Assembly: GCA_024741835.1 (NCBI GenBank)
Contig: JAENRP010000046.1
Span: 27,068-85,220, forward strand
DNA length: 58,153 bases
Direction: 5' to 3'
Source: Diplocarpon mali
Taxonomy: Eukaryota > Ascomycota > Leotiomycetes > Helotiales > Drepanopezizaceae
In this document: one piece after another, positions 24,234-34,969 of the stretch
How the letters are laid out: every line of letters begins with the position of its first letter
How positions within the stretch are numbered: the first letter of the stretch is position 1
Program-made: the position numbers and the translations under genes
Notes under the pieces: model-generated
Database searches by the model: none
The model's input: the letters and a program-made list of their open reading frames with translations, nothing else
Told to the model about the DNA's origin: nothing

Positions 24234-27200
24234 ATCTACTATTATTACTAGTACATTTAATAATAACCTTTGTTCTTAAGGGCATTATCTAATAGGTAGT
24301 TTAAGTCGAGTTCGTCTTTAAAGGCAGCTTTTAACTAGGTCTGCAATCTCGCTAAGGGCCTAAGGGCGTTAGGGTAGTTGGAGTAGAACTTCTTAAGCAA
24401 TATAGCTGCGTTTTTAAAGTTACTAATAGGGTACTATTGATCGTTAGGATCCTATTCTACTTAGCTAACTTTATAATAGAGTTACTTTTACTATATATTA
24501 AATGCTAAAATTTAATCAACTTCCTATTTTAAATAGGTATTAATAATAATAGGTTCTGCTAGTAGGTTAATCTACTTAAGTAAAGGGTTATTAGTAGCTT
24601 TCCTTAGTCTATTAGCATAGAAGACATTATATATTCGATAGGATAGGGGTAGGTCTACCTTATAAGAGTAGTAGACTAGACTAATGATTTTAAAGGGGCT
24701 TACGATAGGGAAGTTGAGCTTGTCGGAGGGTCGGTCTATTTTCTAAGCTCTCTTTATAATATATACTAGGTCTCTTAGGCTGAAGTTAGGTTGGTATTGC
24801 TTTTTATTTGCTTATTTGGATTATCTCTCTTAAGCTGCTAGTATAGATTCTTAAGCAAACTGGACTGCTTTATCGATTCTTTAGGCCTATACTTGCGCTT
24901 CTTTCCTATTTAGCTTCTCCTAAGGGTTCGAGTGCTTAATGGTATAGGCGGTCTAGTCAAAATCTAAGCAGGGTTTATAGCTGTAATCGACTATAGAGGG
25001 AGAGAGGCTAGTTAACTTGTTTAAGTAAGCGGTACTAGTAGTATCTATAGCAGGGAGTAAGTCGGCCTAATTATTTTAAAAGTAGTTAATAAAGGGGCGT
25101 AGTTGTATATTAATTATCTAGTTGATAATCTTAGTCTATCCATTTATTTAAGCGTATTTAAAGGTCGATAGCTGGAGCTTAACTTATGCTAGTATTAATA
25201 GCTTATTTATAAAGTCGGAGATAAACTAAGGTCCTCGGTTGCTAGTAATAGTAAGAGGGCTCCCTTTAAACCTTTAGATATATTAGTAAAATAGGGAGGC
25301 GGCAGTCCGCGCAATAGCCTTCTTTATTATTAGTAGGTAAATATGCCACTTAAAGAGTCGGTCAACTATAATAAATATAGTATTACAGCTATTGCTAGTT
25401 AATTTAAAAGTATAGAAGTCTATAGATAGGTTGTCTTATATACGTAAGGGGACAGGTAGTAGTTTAAGGAGTCCTAGTATCTTATCTTAAGGTTTGTATA
25501 AACGTTAGTAATTATAATAGTTAGTAATATACCTTTCTATATTATAGCAGTATATAGGCTACTAGTAGTAGTATTAAAGGAACTGTATAGTCTTGGTTTT
25601 ACTAGGGTAAGCTATTAATATACTATTATAGATTTAGTAGAGTAGGCGGATATAGAGATTATCTGGTTCTTTAGGAACTATTAGCCTTCTATTATATAAG
25701 AGTAGTCTGTCCTTTAGTAGGGTCTAAGGAGTCTCTTTTCTAATAGCTTTCTCTTACTTTAGTTATAGCAACTTATAAGTTCAATTAGCATTAAAGACTT
25801 TTTCTATTATTCGGAAATTGTTAATAGAGGAGCGTTCCTTAGGTATTATAAAGTTGATTAGAGCTATTATAAGACGATCTTAAATAATACTAGCTAGGTT
25901 AAGAAGCTAATAGGTCCTCTCAGCTTCTTTTATAGCTTTTTAAGTAGGCGTAAGTTTATCTTTCCTTAATAATATATCAGCTATTATATTCTCCTTTCTA
26001 AGGCGATAGGTAATTTAGTAATTGTATTTTAAGAGTACGTCTATCTATTGGATTTATCGTTTATTAAAGAGTTTTTTAATTTTAAAGTACTTTAGAGCCT
26101 TATAATTAGTAATTATTAAGAAGCTTAATACACTTTGCAATTCTACATCCTATTCTTTTAAAGCTAGTATAACTGCTAGCATCTCTTTATTATAGATTTT
26201 ATAGTATGATTTCGCATTTTATAATCCTTTAGAAAAGAAGGCGATAGGGTGCTATTATTTATTATTCTTATCTTTTTAGCTAAGTACTCTAGCTGCTGCT
26301 AGGTTTAAGTAGTCGGTCTCGATCCTTATTAATTAGTGGTTTTTAAAGTATAGTAAGGTAGGCGCGTTTAGCAGCTGCTTCTTTAATTATTCAAATGCGT
26401 CTTATTATTCCTTAGTTAGGATAAACGTCAGGCTGGTCTCCTTTATTATTAGCTAATTAAGGAGGCGCGCAATTTGACTATAGGCTTCGATAAATCTTTA
26501 GTAGAAGTTGTAAAATCCTAAGAACAATTGCACTTATTTCTTTATTAATAAGGGGGTCTATTCTTTAATAACCTTAACCTTAGTAGGGTCGACCTATACT
26601 CCTTAATTAGTAATAATAAACTCTAGGAATCTAGTGCTAGTGACTTCGAATTCGTACTTTTTAATATCAACCTATAGGTTAGCTTTGCATAGTCTTTTTA
26701 AGACCTATCTAATATATTATTAGTGCTCTTCCTTAGTTTTTAAAAAGATTAAGATATTATTAATATATATAAAGCAAAAGTCGTTTAAGTATTCTATTAA
26801 AATAGTATTAATATACTGCTAAAAGGTAGCTAGGCTATTGCATAGTCTAAAGGGGAGTACTACTAGTTTAAAAGAGCTATACCTTATCTTAAAGGCTACT
26901 TATATTATAGAGTTAGGGTCTATTAGGATGCGATAAAACGTATAATAGATATTAAGCTTTATAAAGAGCGTTATATTCCTAAGTCGGTCGAGGGTTTTTA
27001 TAATTAGAAGGAGGGGGTACTAGTCTTTTTTAATAAGTTTATTTAACTCTTAATAGTTAATGCAAAACTACAGGCCGCCTTTGGGTTTCTTTATAAATAA
27101 GATAGGCGATAAGAAGGCAGCGTTAGACAATTATATAAATCCCTTCTTTAAATTATCTATAAGGTATTCCCTTATCTTTTTAAGTTTAGGCTTACTTATT

Positions 27201-28194
27201 TTATATAAGTAGGCGGTTTTTATTATTAGTAGTAGTCCTTTAAACTCGATCTTATAATTAATTAGCTATAATAGAGGTAGCATATTCGCAATGCTTTTAA
27301 AGAAGTATATAGCTAGGTTATAAAGGAAGGGTAGTAACTTAGCGCGTAACTTATAGGCCTTTTAAGGTCTTAGAGCATTATGCTTACTAAGCGCGTTAGG
27401 TTCTTCCTCTTCTATTATATAAATCAGGGTTTAGTCTATTCCTAAGTCTAAGGGGCGAACAATAGCTTTACGTTAAGTTTAGATATAAAGGGTTCTCCTA
27501 TCTCTTTTTTTAAGGAGGTGATCTAGTTCTATAAGTATAACCGACTTAATCTTAGTATTAGTCTAATAAAGGCTAACTCTAAAGGCTAGTCTTAAGATTA
27601 TTAATATATCTATACTTATTAGTTAAAGGGTATTAATATTAAGTTCCTCTCTTTATTATTTATAATTGGCTAAGTAGGTATTAAAGTCCTAGATCGGCAT
27701 ATTCTTAGACTTAATTAAAGGGTCTTTAAGAGCTTTCGGCAGTCTAAGGATACTAGTCTTATTAAGCTATTGCTAGTCTCTTTAGTTGGCATCCTATTGA
27801 TCTAATTAATAAACGTTAGGCTAATATAGCTTCTTCCTTTTATAATTAATAATTATATCTTATTTAGCTAGCTACTTACGACCTAAGATTATATTATATA
27901 AGCCTAAGTCGGCGGCTAGGAAGAACTATCCTTTAAAGTCGTATTTATCAATTGTAATATCTATTTATATAACCTATCGAATAGCCTCGCTAAGTTATCT
28001 ATTAAATCCTTATAAGGGGATCGGTCTCTTAAAGTAGTAAGTCAGTAGCTTTAGCTATATAGTTAAAGAGGGGAGTATCTTGCGATTGATAATTCCTAAG
28101 GCGTTAGCCCTATAGTCTATTAGGGCTATTAGGTTAATATAGCGCCCTTTTTAATAGAGTCGGCATTAGGTTACGAATTACTAGCCTCTAATTA
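24234..28194 (-). pseudogene. Degraded pol of copy B (PR-RT-RNase H-IN-chromodomain)
   Basis: Same domain order as copy A, with protease near 28,100-28,150, RT box near 26,750-26,780 (again Asn-Asn for Asp-Asp), RNase H near 26,010-26,065, integrase zinc finger near 25,480-25,585 and chromodomain near 24,325-24,560. Stops are frequent. Boundaries are taken by offset from copy A and checked at the RT and knuckle motifs. Confidence 0.85.
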
Positions 28195-28233
28195 GCCTAG
28201 ATAAGTCGACCGATTCCTAGTGTCGGTTGCGCT

Positions 28234-29934
28234 TTAGGAGTGACACTTAAAATCCTAAAGTAATTCATTTCCCAATTCCTCTATATCGTCTATTATCTTA
28301 GTATTATTCTCTAGTTTATTATAGCCTTTCTCTACTAGTATAATCTTATATTATTTAAGGCAGTCTCGGCTATAGTGCCCTTTTTATCTATACGTATAGC
28401 AAGTATCGTTAGTCTTTAAAGTTCAATTGTAAAGGGCGCATTTATTATCTCTAGGTCCTAAAGGTCTAGGGGTAGTATTTAATTCCTTTTAAGGACGGCT
28501 TAAGGCTTATTTATAATATATAAGTCCTATTTGTTAAAAGGTAGAGGAGGGCCGGTTAGAAGTTTTAGCCTAATACTTATTTCGGTTAGAGCGTTATAGT
28601 AAGAGGCAGAGTTATCAATTCTCCTTATTTATAAACCATTTGGCTAAGTCTCTAAGGTAGTCGAACTTCTAGTTAGAGAGTTGCTCTAGTAAAGACACTT
28701 TTACCTTATCTTAAAGCGCCTTATATTAATTGTTAGTCAACTTCCCTAGTTTAAAAGCTAATCTATAGAAGTCGGCCTAAAAGGCTATAAAGGGGGTATT
28801 TTCCTATTTAAGCTTTATCCAATCGTCTTTAGCTATCTATCGCTCGGTTTCTTTACTAATTCTATAGGCCCTTTATAAGATTCGGAACAGCTGCGCAGCC
28901 GTTTTAATTTATTTAATAGATCCTTTTATAAGCCGATCTTAGATTAAGCTTCAGGCGTCCCTTATTATTAAACTAGTAGTATATACTAAGGTAACCAATT
29001 TATTAAGAAACTCTATATAATTGACCTTTATCTTCTACTATATATTAAAGATCTAATCCTTAACCTTTATATCCCCTTTACTTAAGAAGGGGTTTAGATC
29101 CTTGATCTTTATTAAGTGGACCTAGCAACTAGGTTTAAAGGTTCGACTTTGTCCTTTGAAGTTAGGGGTATTAGAGTAGGGTTCCCTTTTAATAGGCTAT
29201 CTAGGCTAGGCAGTAGAAGGATCTTTATAGGGATTTTCGAAAAGAGGTCGGCTTTATAAAGTAAGGGTAGCCGGCTAGCTAATTAAGTTTATATATTATT
29301 GCTCTTTTGCTAAGTTCTTCTAATACGCGCTAGTCTCTTAAGTCGTTTTAAACTCTTCTTATAGCTGCGCAGTTATAGGTGCAATCGCTTCCTTTATCTT
29401 TTAAATATAATTATAAAAACTCTAAACTACTAAATCTTATTATTTAATATATTAATAGTAGTATTCTATTAGGCGTTCCTCTACTGCTAATCGATCCTTA
29501 TATATAGCAGATCTTTTGCCCGCTTTAGTTTAGAACCTTAGTAATATAAAGAAGTTATCTCTCTTAGCTTTTATATTAGTATAAGAGATAGGTTAGATTA
29601 AGGCTTCTTATTTAAAGGAGGTTAATATATCTTCTATATTATATAAGGTTCGTTTTAAAAAGGGGGCTAGTCGAGGCTCGCTAGTAGAGTCGGCCGGTAT
29701 AAGGGATTCGTCTTCTGCAGGGTTTTAAAGGGTGTCCTCTCTAATTGAAAGGTTGCTTAACTTAAGAGGTACTAGCGTTATTATCTTAAGGTTGATTCTC
29801 TTAGAGTAAGAGGTCCTTATATAATATTTTCGTCCTATTAAAGGCTATAGTTAAGAAATGCCTTAACTTATAGATTTTATAATTTCTTTTAAAGTCAGCT
29901 AAAAGCTACTAACTATCAATAGTTATTTTAGCTA
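28234..29934 (-). pseudogene. Degraded gag of copy B
   Basis: Minus-strand Gag remnant with the CCHC knuckle at about 28,358-28,406, of which the first Cys, Gly-His and last Cys survive. N-terminal limit uncertain. Confidence 0.7.
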
Positions 29935-30117
29935 AGTCTACTAGCTCTTCTTTCGATTCTTAAGTTTAAAAAGGGACCGAACGTCAAGGCTATTCTTTAA
30001 GTTGCTTCTACGTATTATAGGAGTCGGTTAAAAGAAGGGTCTTTAAAGGGGTACTAGTCCTCTGCTAAGTATATTATATCGCCTTATAAGGCCAAAAGGG
30101 GTATAAGCTTTGAATTA

Positions 30118-30423
30118 TATAATAGTAGAAGCAAGGCATAAGTCGATAAAGTCACTAAGATCAAGGCTGCTAAATCGTATAGAATTCAAAGCTAAGGAGT
30201 ATATATAAAGTAGAAAGCCTTCCTCTTAATATGCTCTCCTTAGCCTACGACTCCTAGAAGTCGATTTCTACTAATAAGTCATATTCTGTCTATTAAAGGA
30301 AAGGTATAATAAAGGTGCGGCGTATCTATTGCACCAGTCTGTTTCGCCTTTGGTTATACTACTATCTCTATTGCACCTGCTCTGACAGTTCTGTTGCGAC
30401 TATAATACAACCATGCCATAACA
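30118..30423 (-). repeat. 5' LTR of copy B
   Basis: 306-bp LTR matching 22,323-22,628. It ends at ...CATAACA, followed by the AAAGT duplication at 30,424-30,428. It appears the least mutated of the four LTRs. Confidence 0.92.
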
Positions 30424-30428
30424 AAAGT
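30424..30428. repeat. Target-site duplication of copy B, right
   Basis: AAAGT, identical to 22,318-22,322. Confidence 0.9.
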
Positions 30429-30958
30429 AACTAAGACGAGTTTGAAAAGATTTAGATAAAGGGTTAATAAAAAGTTTAAAATTATTATTATTTTTAATAT
30501 TTTCTAATATTAATATTAAAAAAGTAAGTAGTAGTCCTAAGTTATTTAAAGACGTCTTTTTATCCTTCTACTTATAGGCTAAGCCTAAGAGTAGAATTCC
30601 AGATTTTATTAAAAGTTTAATCTAAGTTTGCTAAAAGATTCTAAGTAGGTATTAAATAGCTAATAGGAGCATTGCAACTAATTGTAATAAGATAAGGTTT
30701 ACTTAATTAAGGACCAATTTCTAAGATAAGGTTTATATCTAAGATTCTTCTTAGCCTTTAGGCTAATTCCTATTAGTCCTTAGAATAAAAGGGTCTCTAA
30801 AGACGATTCTAAGGCAATTTTTAGAGTTCTATTAAGCTAAGGCGGCTAAATTATCGGATTCGGATTTTTAAAGATTCTAAGGAGGCACTTCCGATTGGAG
30901 TTTGCGCTTAATATTACTTAAGTACTTGAAACTACTGCTATTTAAGATTGCTATTATA
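30429..30958 (-). other. Leader and Gag start region of the second gypsy element
   Basis: Flank of copy B that belongs upstream of the Gag remnant at 22,317. It contains one palindrome (30,569) and no frame that could be read confidently. On the minus strand it follows the primer-binding-like site at 30,959-30,968. Confidence 0.4.
30569..30594. repeat. Dispersed palindrome 13
   Basis: Arms TACTTATAGGCT and AGCCTAAGAGTA. In the leader region of the second gypsy element. Confidence 0.7.
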
Positions 30959-30968
30959 GGGTTCGCCA
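30959..30968 (-). other. Possible primer-binding site
   Basis: Minus strand TGGCGAACCC preceded by AAAAAATT. A TGG start directly after an LTR end is the usual form of a tRNA primer-binding site, and it lies upstream of the second element's Gag in the right orientation. The LTR end itself was not proven. Confidence 0.45.
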
Positions 30969-31185
30969 AATTTTTTATACTAGGAAGCCGAAAATTCCGA
31001 AAATCTCAAAGTTAAGGAAGAAAATAAGGGTTTTTAAAGCAGAGCTGAAAAGGGAAAATCTAAGGTTATTAATAGTTGCTAAACGAAAATCGACAGTTTT
31101 AAGTAACTAAGCGATTAAGGATAAGGGTTTTAGAGTCGATCAAAATACTATAAGTATTTTAAAGACGTATTCTTTAAAAGGCCGG

Positions 31186-31515
31186 TCTTTTATCTATAAA
31201 CTAAGAGATCGATAAGGTTATATAAGGACAGAAATCTCAAGAAATCGGTCCTTGCGTAGGTCACTAATATAAAACTAAAGGGAGATAATACAAGAATAGG
31301 CCTAAGGGAAGACCTAAAAACAAAAGGAGGAAGTACTATAAGCGGGCTCTCTTAAATAAGATATTAGGAATAAGTCCTAAGTATAAGGTATATTTAGTAC
31401 TATGGCGATACGCGCTATCTCTATATATAGAAGATGGCCCTTTTTATCCTCCTACCGTCCTGCTCCGATCATGTGATATATATCACGAGACCTATCCATC
31501 TCAGGTCTCTATAAT
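31186..31515 (-). repeat. Repeat P, copy 1 (probable LTR part of the second gypsy element)
   Basis: About 330 bp that is repeated, with many transitions, at 33,646-33,985. Shared landmarks are CTTGCGTAGG, GGAGGAAGTACTATAAGC, CGCGCTATCT and AGGTCTCTATA. It lies just upstream, on the minus strand, of the possible primer-binding site, so it is best explained as part of a 5' LTR. Confidence 0.6.
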
Positions 31516-32628
31516 ACCTCTATTATAGGGTGATTTTTTTTTGCACTTCTATTAAAGGGTGATTTTTTTTTACTCCTAGGCTAGGCCCGCGAGTTGATTT
31601 TGACTTACTAAGGGATAGATTTCGCGCTAGCGAACTCTACTCTATTTCCTATATCTGCAGGTTGATTTTTCATGCGAAACTGTAAATTATAATAAATATT
31701 ATAATATTATATATATTGCTGGTGAGTACCTTTAAAGGTCTCCTTAAAGGGGTATATTGCAGGAATGCCTGTTATATATTTATCATATGATCTTTTATAT
31801 AACATATTATATATATAATATATCATATGACTTGCTATATGACTTAGTAGCAGCCCTTGTTAAATAGCTCGTAGTTAAAGAGCTCTTATGAATTAAGACA
31901 TAAGACACCTAACATCGTCGTTTGCACCTTATACTTCTTCGTGCCCTCTCTTCTAGTTTACTATCAAGTTCACTATCAGAGAACCTCCTTTGCTACAAGT
32001 TCTATACTAGTAATCGATATTTATAGAAATATAGTTAAGTACTTATTATTAAAAAGAATCTATTATAATATCTATTTATTTATATATAACTAAGATAGTA
32101 CTTTTATATATCTGAATATCCTCTCTCCTATAGTCCCTCCTAATCGCATATAGATATCCTTCCGAAGTCCTCTGGCTGAATAGCCGTCCGAAATACATAC
32201 GAAACCCCTTATATCGCATATAGTACAGCTGTATAGGATGACCCTAGGAACGAGGGCAGCTTGCCTCTTATATAGGGATCTGCGTACCAACAAATAAGGA
32301 TTATAAATTACCTAAGTTTTAAAAGATATAGGTTTCGCTAAGTATATCAGATAAGATAGGAGCTATATTAATCTTTAAGTAGATAATATAAAAGTAATTG
32401 CACTTATAAAGAATCCATACTTATATAAGCGATCGAAATATATTAATATTACTTATTACTTTATCTATAACCTTATTATAAAGAATAAGTTATTAATTAC
32501 CTATATCTTAATTAATTAAATAATAGCAGATGGTTTTATAAAGCTATTAAAGATAGTTATAAAGTTCAAAGCCTTTAAAGATATACTAAAGTTATAAAAG
32601 GTAATAAGGGCTTAATAGGCTTAAGGAC
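31516..32628. other. AT-rich stretch without supported gene
   Basis: Mixed AT-rich sequence. At 31,525-31,570 a short unit containing GGTGATTTTTTTT occurs twice in tandem. TATATCATATGA-like runs occur at 31,790-31,850. A minus frame at 32,090-32,293 (67 residues) has no recognisable feature. One palindrome lies at 31,571. Confidence 0.5.
31571..31596. repeat. Dispersed palindrome 14
   Basis: Arms TACTCCTAGGCT and GGCCCGCGAGTTGA, in non-coding sequence. Confidence 0.7.
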
Positions 32629-32654
32629 GACTCCTAGGCCCGCTCTACAAGTTA
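32629..32654. repeat. Dispersed palindrome 15
   Basis: Arms GACTCCTAGGCC and CTCTACAAGTTA; start of the short tandem array. Confidence 0.6.
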
Positions 32655-32689
32655 GGTCATATAGTCTTATAGAAGAAAGTTTTTAAATC

Positions 32690-32716
32690 GACTCTTAAGC
32701 CTAAATCGTAAGTTAA
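32690..32716. repeat. Dispersed palindrome 16
   Basis: Arms GACTCTTAAGCC and AATCGTAAGTTAA; within tandem unit 1. Confidence 0.55.
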
Positions 32717-32753
32717 GTCATATAGTCTTATAAAAGAACGCTTTTAGGAAAGT

Positions 32754-32780
32754 TGACTCCTAGTCCTACCTTGCGAGTAA
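32754..32780. repeat. Dispersed palindrome 17
   Basis: Arms TGACTCCTAGTCC and CCTTGCGAGTAAA; within tandem unit 2. Confidence 0.6.
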
Positions 32781-32840
32781 AGTTTGATTATTTCAATAGA
32801 GGTTACTATTAATTAATTGATTTTAATTTAAAAGATACTT

Positions 32841-33112
32841 AAGAGTTAGATTAGCGAAAAAGGATAGTTGCTATTTTTCCTAACTATAGGTCAATTAGAG
32901 TAAGGTCTAAGTAAAGGTATTAAGATAGGTAATATAGCTATCATTCTAATATATTATCATATAACCTTACTACTTAATCAATAGGATATTAATACATATA
33001 TAGCTATAGGAAAGAAAGGGGTAACCTTCCTTCCTTAACTCTTATTAATATATCGACCATCGACCTTTAAAAGCCTCCTTTACCTACTGCGCCGACTAAC
33101 TTAAGCTCAATA
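32841..33112 (+). repeat. Repeat R, copy 1
   Basis: About 272 bp, directly repeated at 33,373-33,645. It begins AAGAGTTAGATTA and contains GAAAGGGGTAACCTTCC and CTACTGCGCCGACT. Its orientation is arbitrary. No coding frame or terminal inverted repeat was seen. Confidence 0.8.
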
Positions 33113-33372
33113 AGGGCCTATGTAAGGTCTTGATCTTAAAACGGAAGATCTAAGTACTAAAGGATCGCTTAATATATTAAATTTATAAGCTAATAAAACT
33201 TCGAAATCAGATATAAACTAAGCTTAGCCTATAGAAAGATTTAATACTAGCGCTAATATCTATTAATACTACCAGACTATTTACAACTTTAATTAAAGGA
33301 AATAATTAGTTTTCTTAAATAGTAGATAATATCACTTAGCAAATATAGACTATTTGCATTAAGACCAAATCT
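33113..33372. other. Spacer between R copies
   Basis: AT-rich, with no frame or repeat recognised. Confidence 0.4.
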
Positions 33373-33645
33373 AAGAGTTAGATTAATATAAAAGGATAAT
33401 TGTCATTTTTATCTAATTATAGGTCAATTAAAATAAGGTTTAAGTAAGGGTATCAAGATAAGTAATATAGCTATTACTTTAATATATTATTATATAACCC
33501 TATTGCTTAATCAATAGGATATTAATACGTATATAGCTTTAGGAAAGAAAGGGGTAACCTTCCTTCCTTAACTCTTACTAATATATCGACCATTGACCTT
33601 TAAAAGCCTCCTTTACCTACTGCGCCGACTTACTTAAGCTTAATA
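33373..33645 (+). repeat. Repeat R, copy 2
   Basis: Direct repeat of 32,841-33,112, differing mainly by transitions. It abuts repeat P copy 2. Confidence 0.8.
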
Positions 33646-33985
33646 GATCTCTTATTTGCAAACTAAGAGAATTAAGAGAAGGAGACGTTATATAAAGACG
33701 AAATCTTAAGGAATCGTCCTTGCGTAGGTTACTAATAAATGACTAAGGTAGAGAAGAGAATAAATAGGCCTAAATAAAGACTAAAGAATAAAGGGAGGAA
33801 GTACTATAAGCAGGCTCTTTGAAGATAAGAACTAGGATAATTCACTAATTAAGGGTAGAATAGGTAATTAGCATTGCGCGCTATCTTTAAGTATAATAGT
33901 AGTCTTATTTATACCCCCTTTTTTATCCCTAGCAGACTATATGACTTATATTACGAGATCCTCCACTTCTAGGTCTCTATAGTAG
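33646..33985 (-). repeat. Repeat P, copy 2
   Basis: Diverged copy of 31,186-31,515. The part found between P copy 1 and the primer-binding-like site is not present beside it, so it is a fragment. Confidence 0.6.
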
Positions 33986-33995
33986 TAGGTATAGG

Positions 33996-34151
33996 AAGCT
34001 TTTAAAGGTCGATAATAGATATATTAGTAAGAGTTAAGGAAGGAAGGTTACCCCTTTCCTTCTTAAAGCTATATACGTATCAATATCTTACTAACTAAGC
34101 AGTAGGGTCATATGACAACTCATCGGAGTGATAGCTATATCCCTATCTCAA
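33996..34151 (-). repeat. Repeat R, copy 3 (inverted, partial)
   Basis: The reverse complement matches the inner part of R copies 1 and 2 (the TAACCTTCCTTCCTTAACTC block and the TATAGCTAT block). It retains more CA/TG dinucleotides than the other two, for example CATATGACAACTCATCGG. Confidence 0.75.
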
Positions 34152-34159
34152 CAAATACT

Positions 34160-34969
34160 CAATATTACTTTACTCTCTCTTTATTATATCAGCTAGCCCT
34201 CGATATTTCATAGAAGGTAAAAGGCATATTCTATAGGTCTAAAATTAAGAAAATAAAGAAGTTGGAGAGATCTTTGTAAAAGAGAGCTTTCCTCTTTATA
34301 TATGCAAGCCAAAGGCCCTATTGCCTATTCACGTAATATTATATAAGAATATCTTAGTATACTTTATTAGGGTCGAATTAGGATAACCCTGCCTCGATTG
34401 AGATTGCAAACCTTAAACGCCATACTCTAAGATATCTAAAAGCAACTCCGAGGTACTATTATTAAACTTCGACCCGTAACAATCAGAGTAGAAGTCAGGG
34501 TAATCCTACTTATTATAAACCTCGAACGCCGTAACTCCGAGGTATCCGAGAGCAACTCTGAGTCGCTATCGTTACAGTCATACTGATTCATGCATAAAGT
34601 ACTCCTGTCTTATTATAGCTAAGTTTTATAAAACTACGCATACTTTTGAGGAATAATAAAATTTTATCTTTAATATTTTTAAATCAAGCCATATTATAAA
34701 GTATAATATATCATTTATAATCGAATATAAGCATTATAAGTTTAAAAATACAAACTATTCGCTAGCAAGTATCATTTCCAATTCGGAATAATACGGCAGC
34801 CGGCCTTCACGTGACAGCTTCCTGCGATCTTTCTCCTAAATAACAGCTTCAACCTCTTCACCCTTTCTTAGACGACAACACAACGCGCTTGCCAGCATAC
34901 CACGTCGCAGCAGGACCTAAAAAGAGCGCTCAAACTATCTGCATTTGTTGTTTTGATCGCAGAGACGTT
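34160..34969. other. Boundary zone between AT-rich island and gene-bearing DNA
   Basis: Composition changes here. It holds the imperfect duplication at 34,400-34,578 and, from about 34,800, CACGTGA and pyrimidine-rich sequence that may belong to the promoter of the zinc-finger gene. No gene was supported. Confidence 0.5.
34400..34578 (+). repeat. Imperfect tandem duplication
   Basis: Two units of about 65 bp (about 34,400-34,470 and 34,515-34,578) share AACCT..AACGCC, ATC(T/C)..AGAGCAACTC-like and GAGGTA blocks, separated by about 45 bp containing GACCCGTAACAATCAGAG. Confidence 0.55.

Larger units (their letters stand above)
22323..30423 (-). mobile_element. Ty3/gypsy chromovirus, copy B (complete, RIP-inactivated)
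   Basis: Second full copy of the same chromovirus, again 8,101 bp and on the minus strand, with 306-bp LTRs and an AAAGT target duplication. Landmarks lie 15,634 bp above those of copy A: RT YINN box near 26,750-26,780, integrase zinc finger near 25,480-25,585, zinc knuckle near 28,360-28,406. The knuckle is better kept than in A (CYTYR-stop-KGHYSRDC). Differences from A are nearly all transitions and no net length change exists, so both decayed by point mutation rather than deletion. It interrupts the Gag region of the second gypsy element. Confidence 0.93.
32629..32780. repeat. Short tandem array carrying palindromes
   Basis: Two adjacent units of about 60-68 bp (about 32,651-32,710 and 32,711-32,778) share GTCATATAGTCTTAT and each ends in a palindrome copy. 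A further palindrome (32,629) precedes them, so three palindromes lie within 152 bp. Confidence 0.65.
1..34790. other. AT-rich, RIP-mutated transposon island
   Basis: This stretch is visibly much richer in A and T than the DNA to its right, with TA very common and CA/TG scarce. Homologous repeats inside it differ almost only by transitions, and stops in the recognisable frames fall where Gln or Trp would be expected. That is the pattern of repeat-induced point mutation known from Pezizomycotina. It holds two complete LTR retrotransposons, remains of an older one, and unrecognised repeated coding units, nearly all on the minus strand. No open frame here looks like a working gene. The change to ordinary composition falls between about 34,590 and 34,800. 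Confidence 0.9.

Noticed and set aside
32090..32293. 67-residue minus frame
   Set aside because: Short, isolated, without domain, homologous copy or intron evidence.
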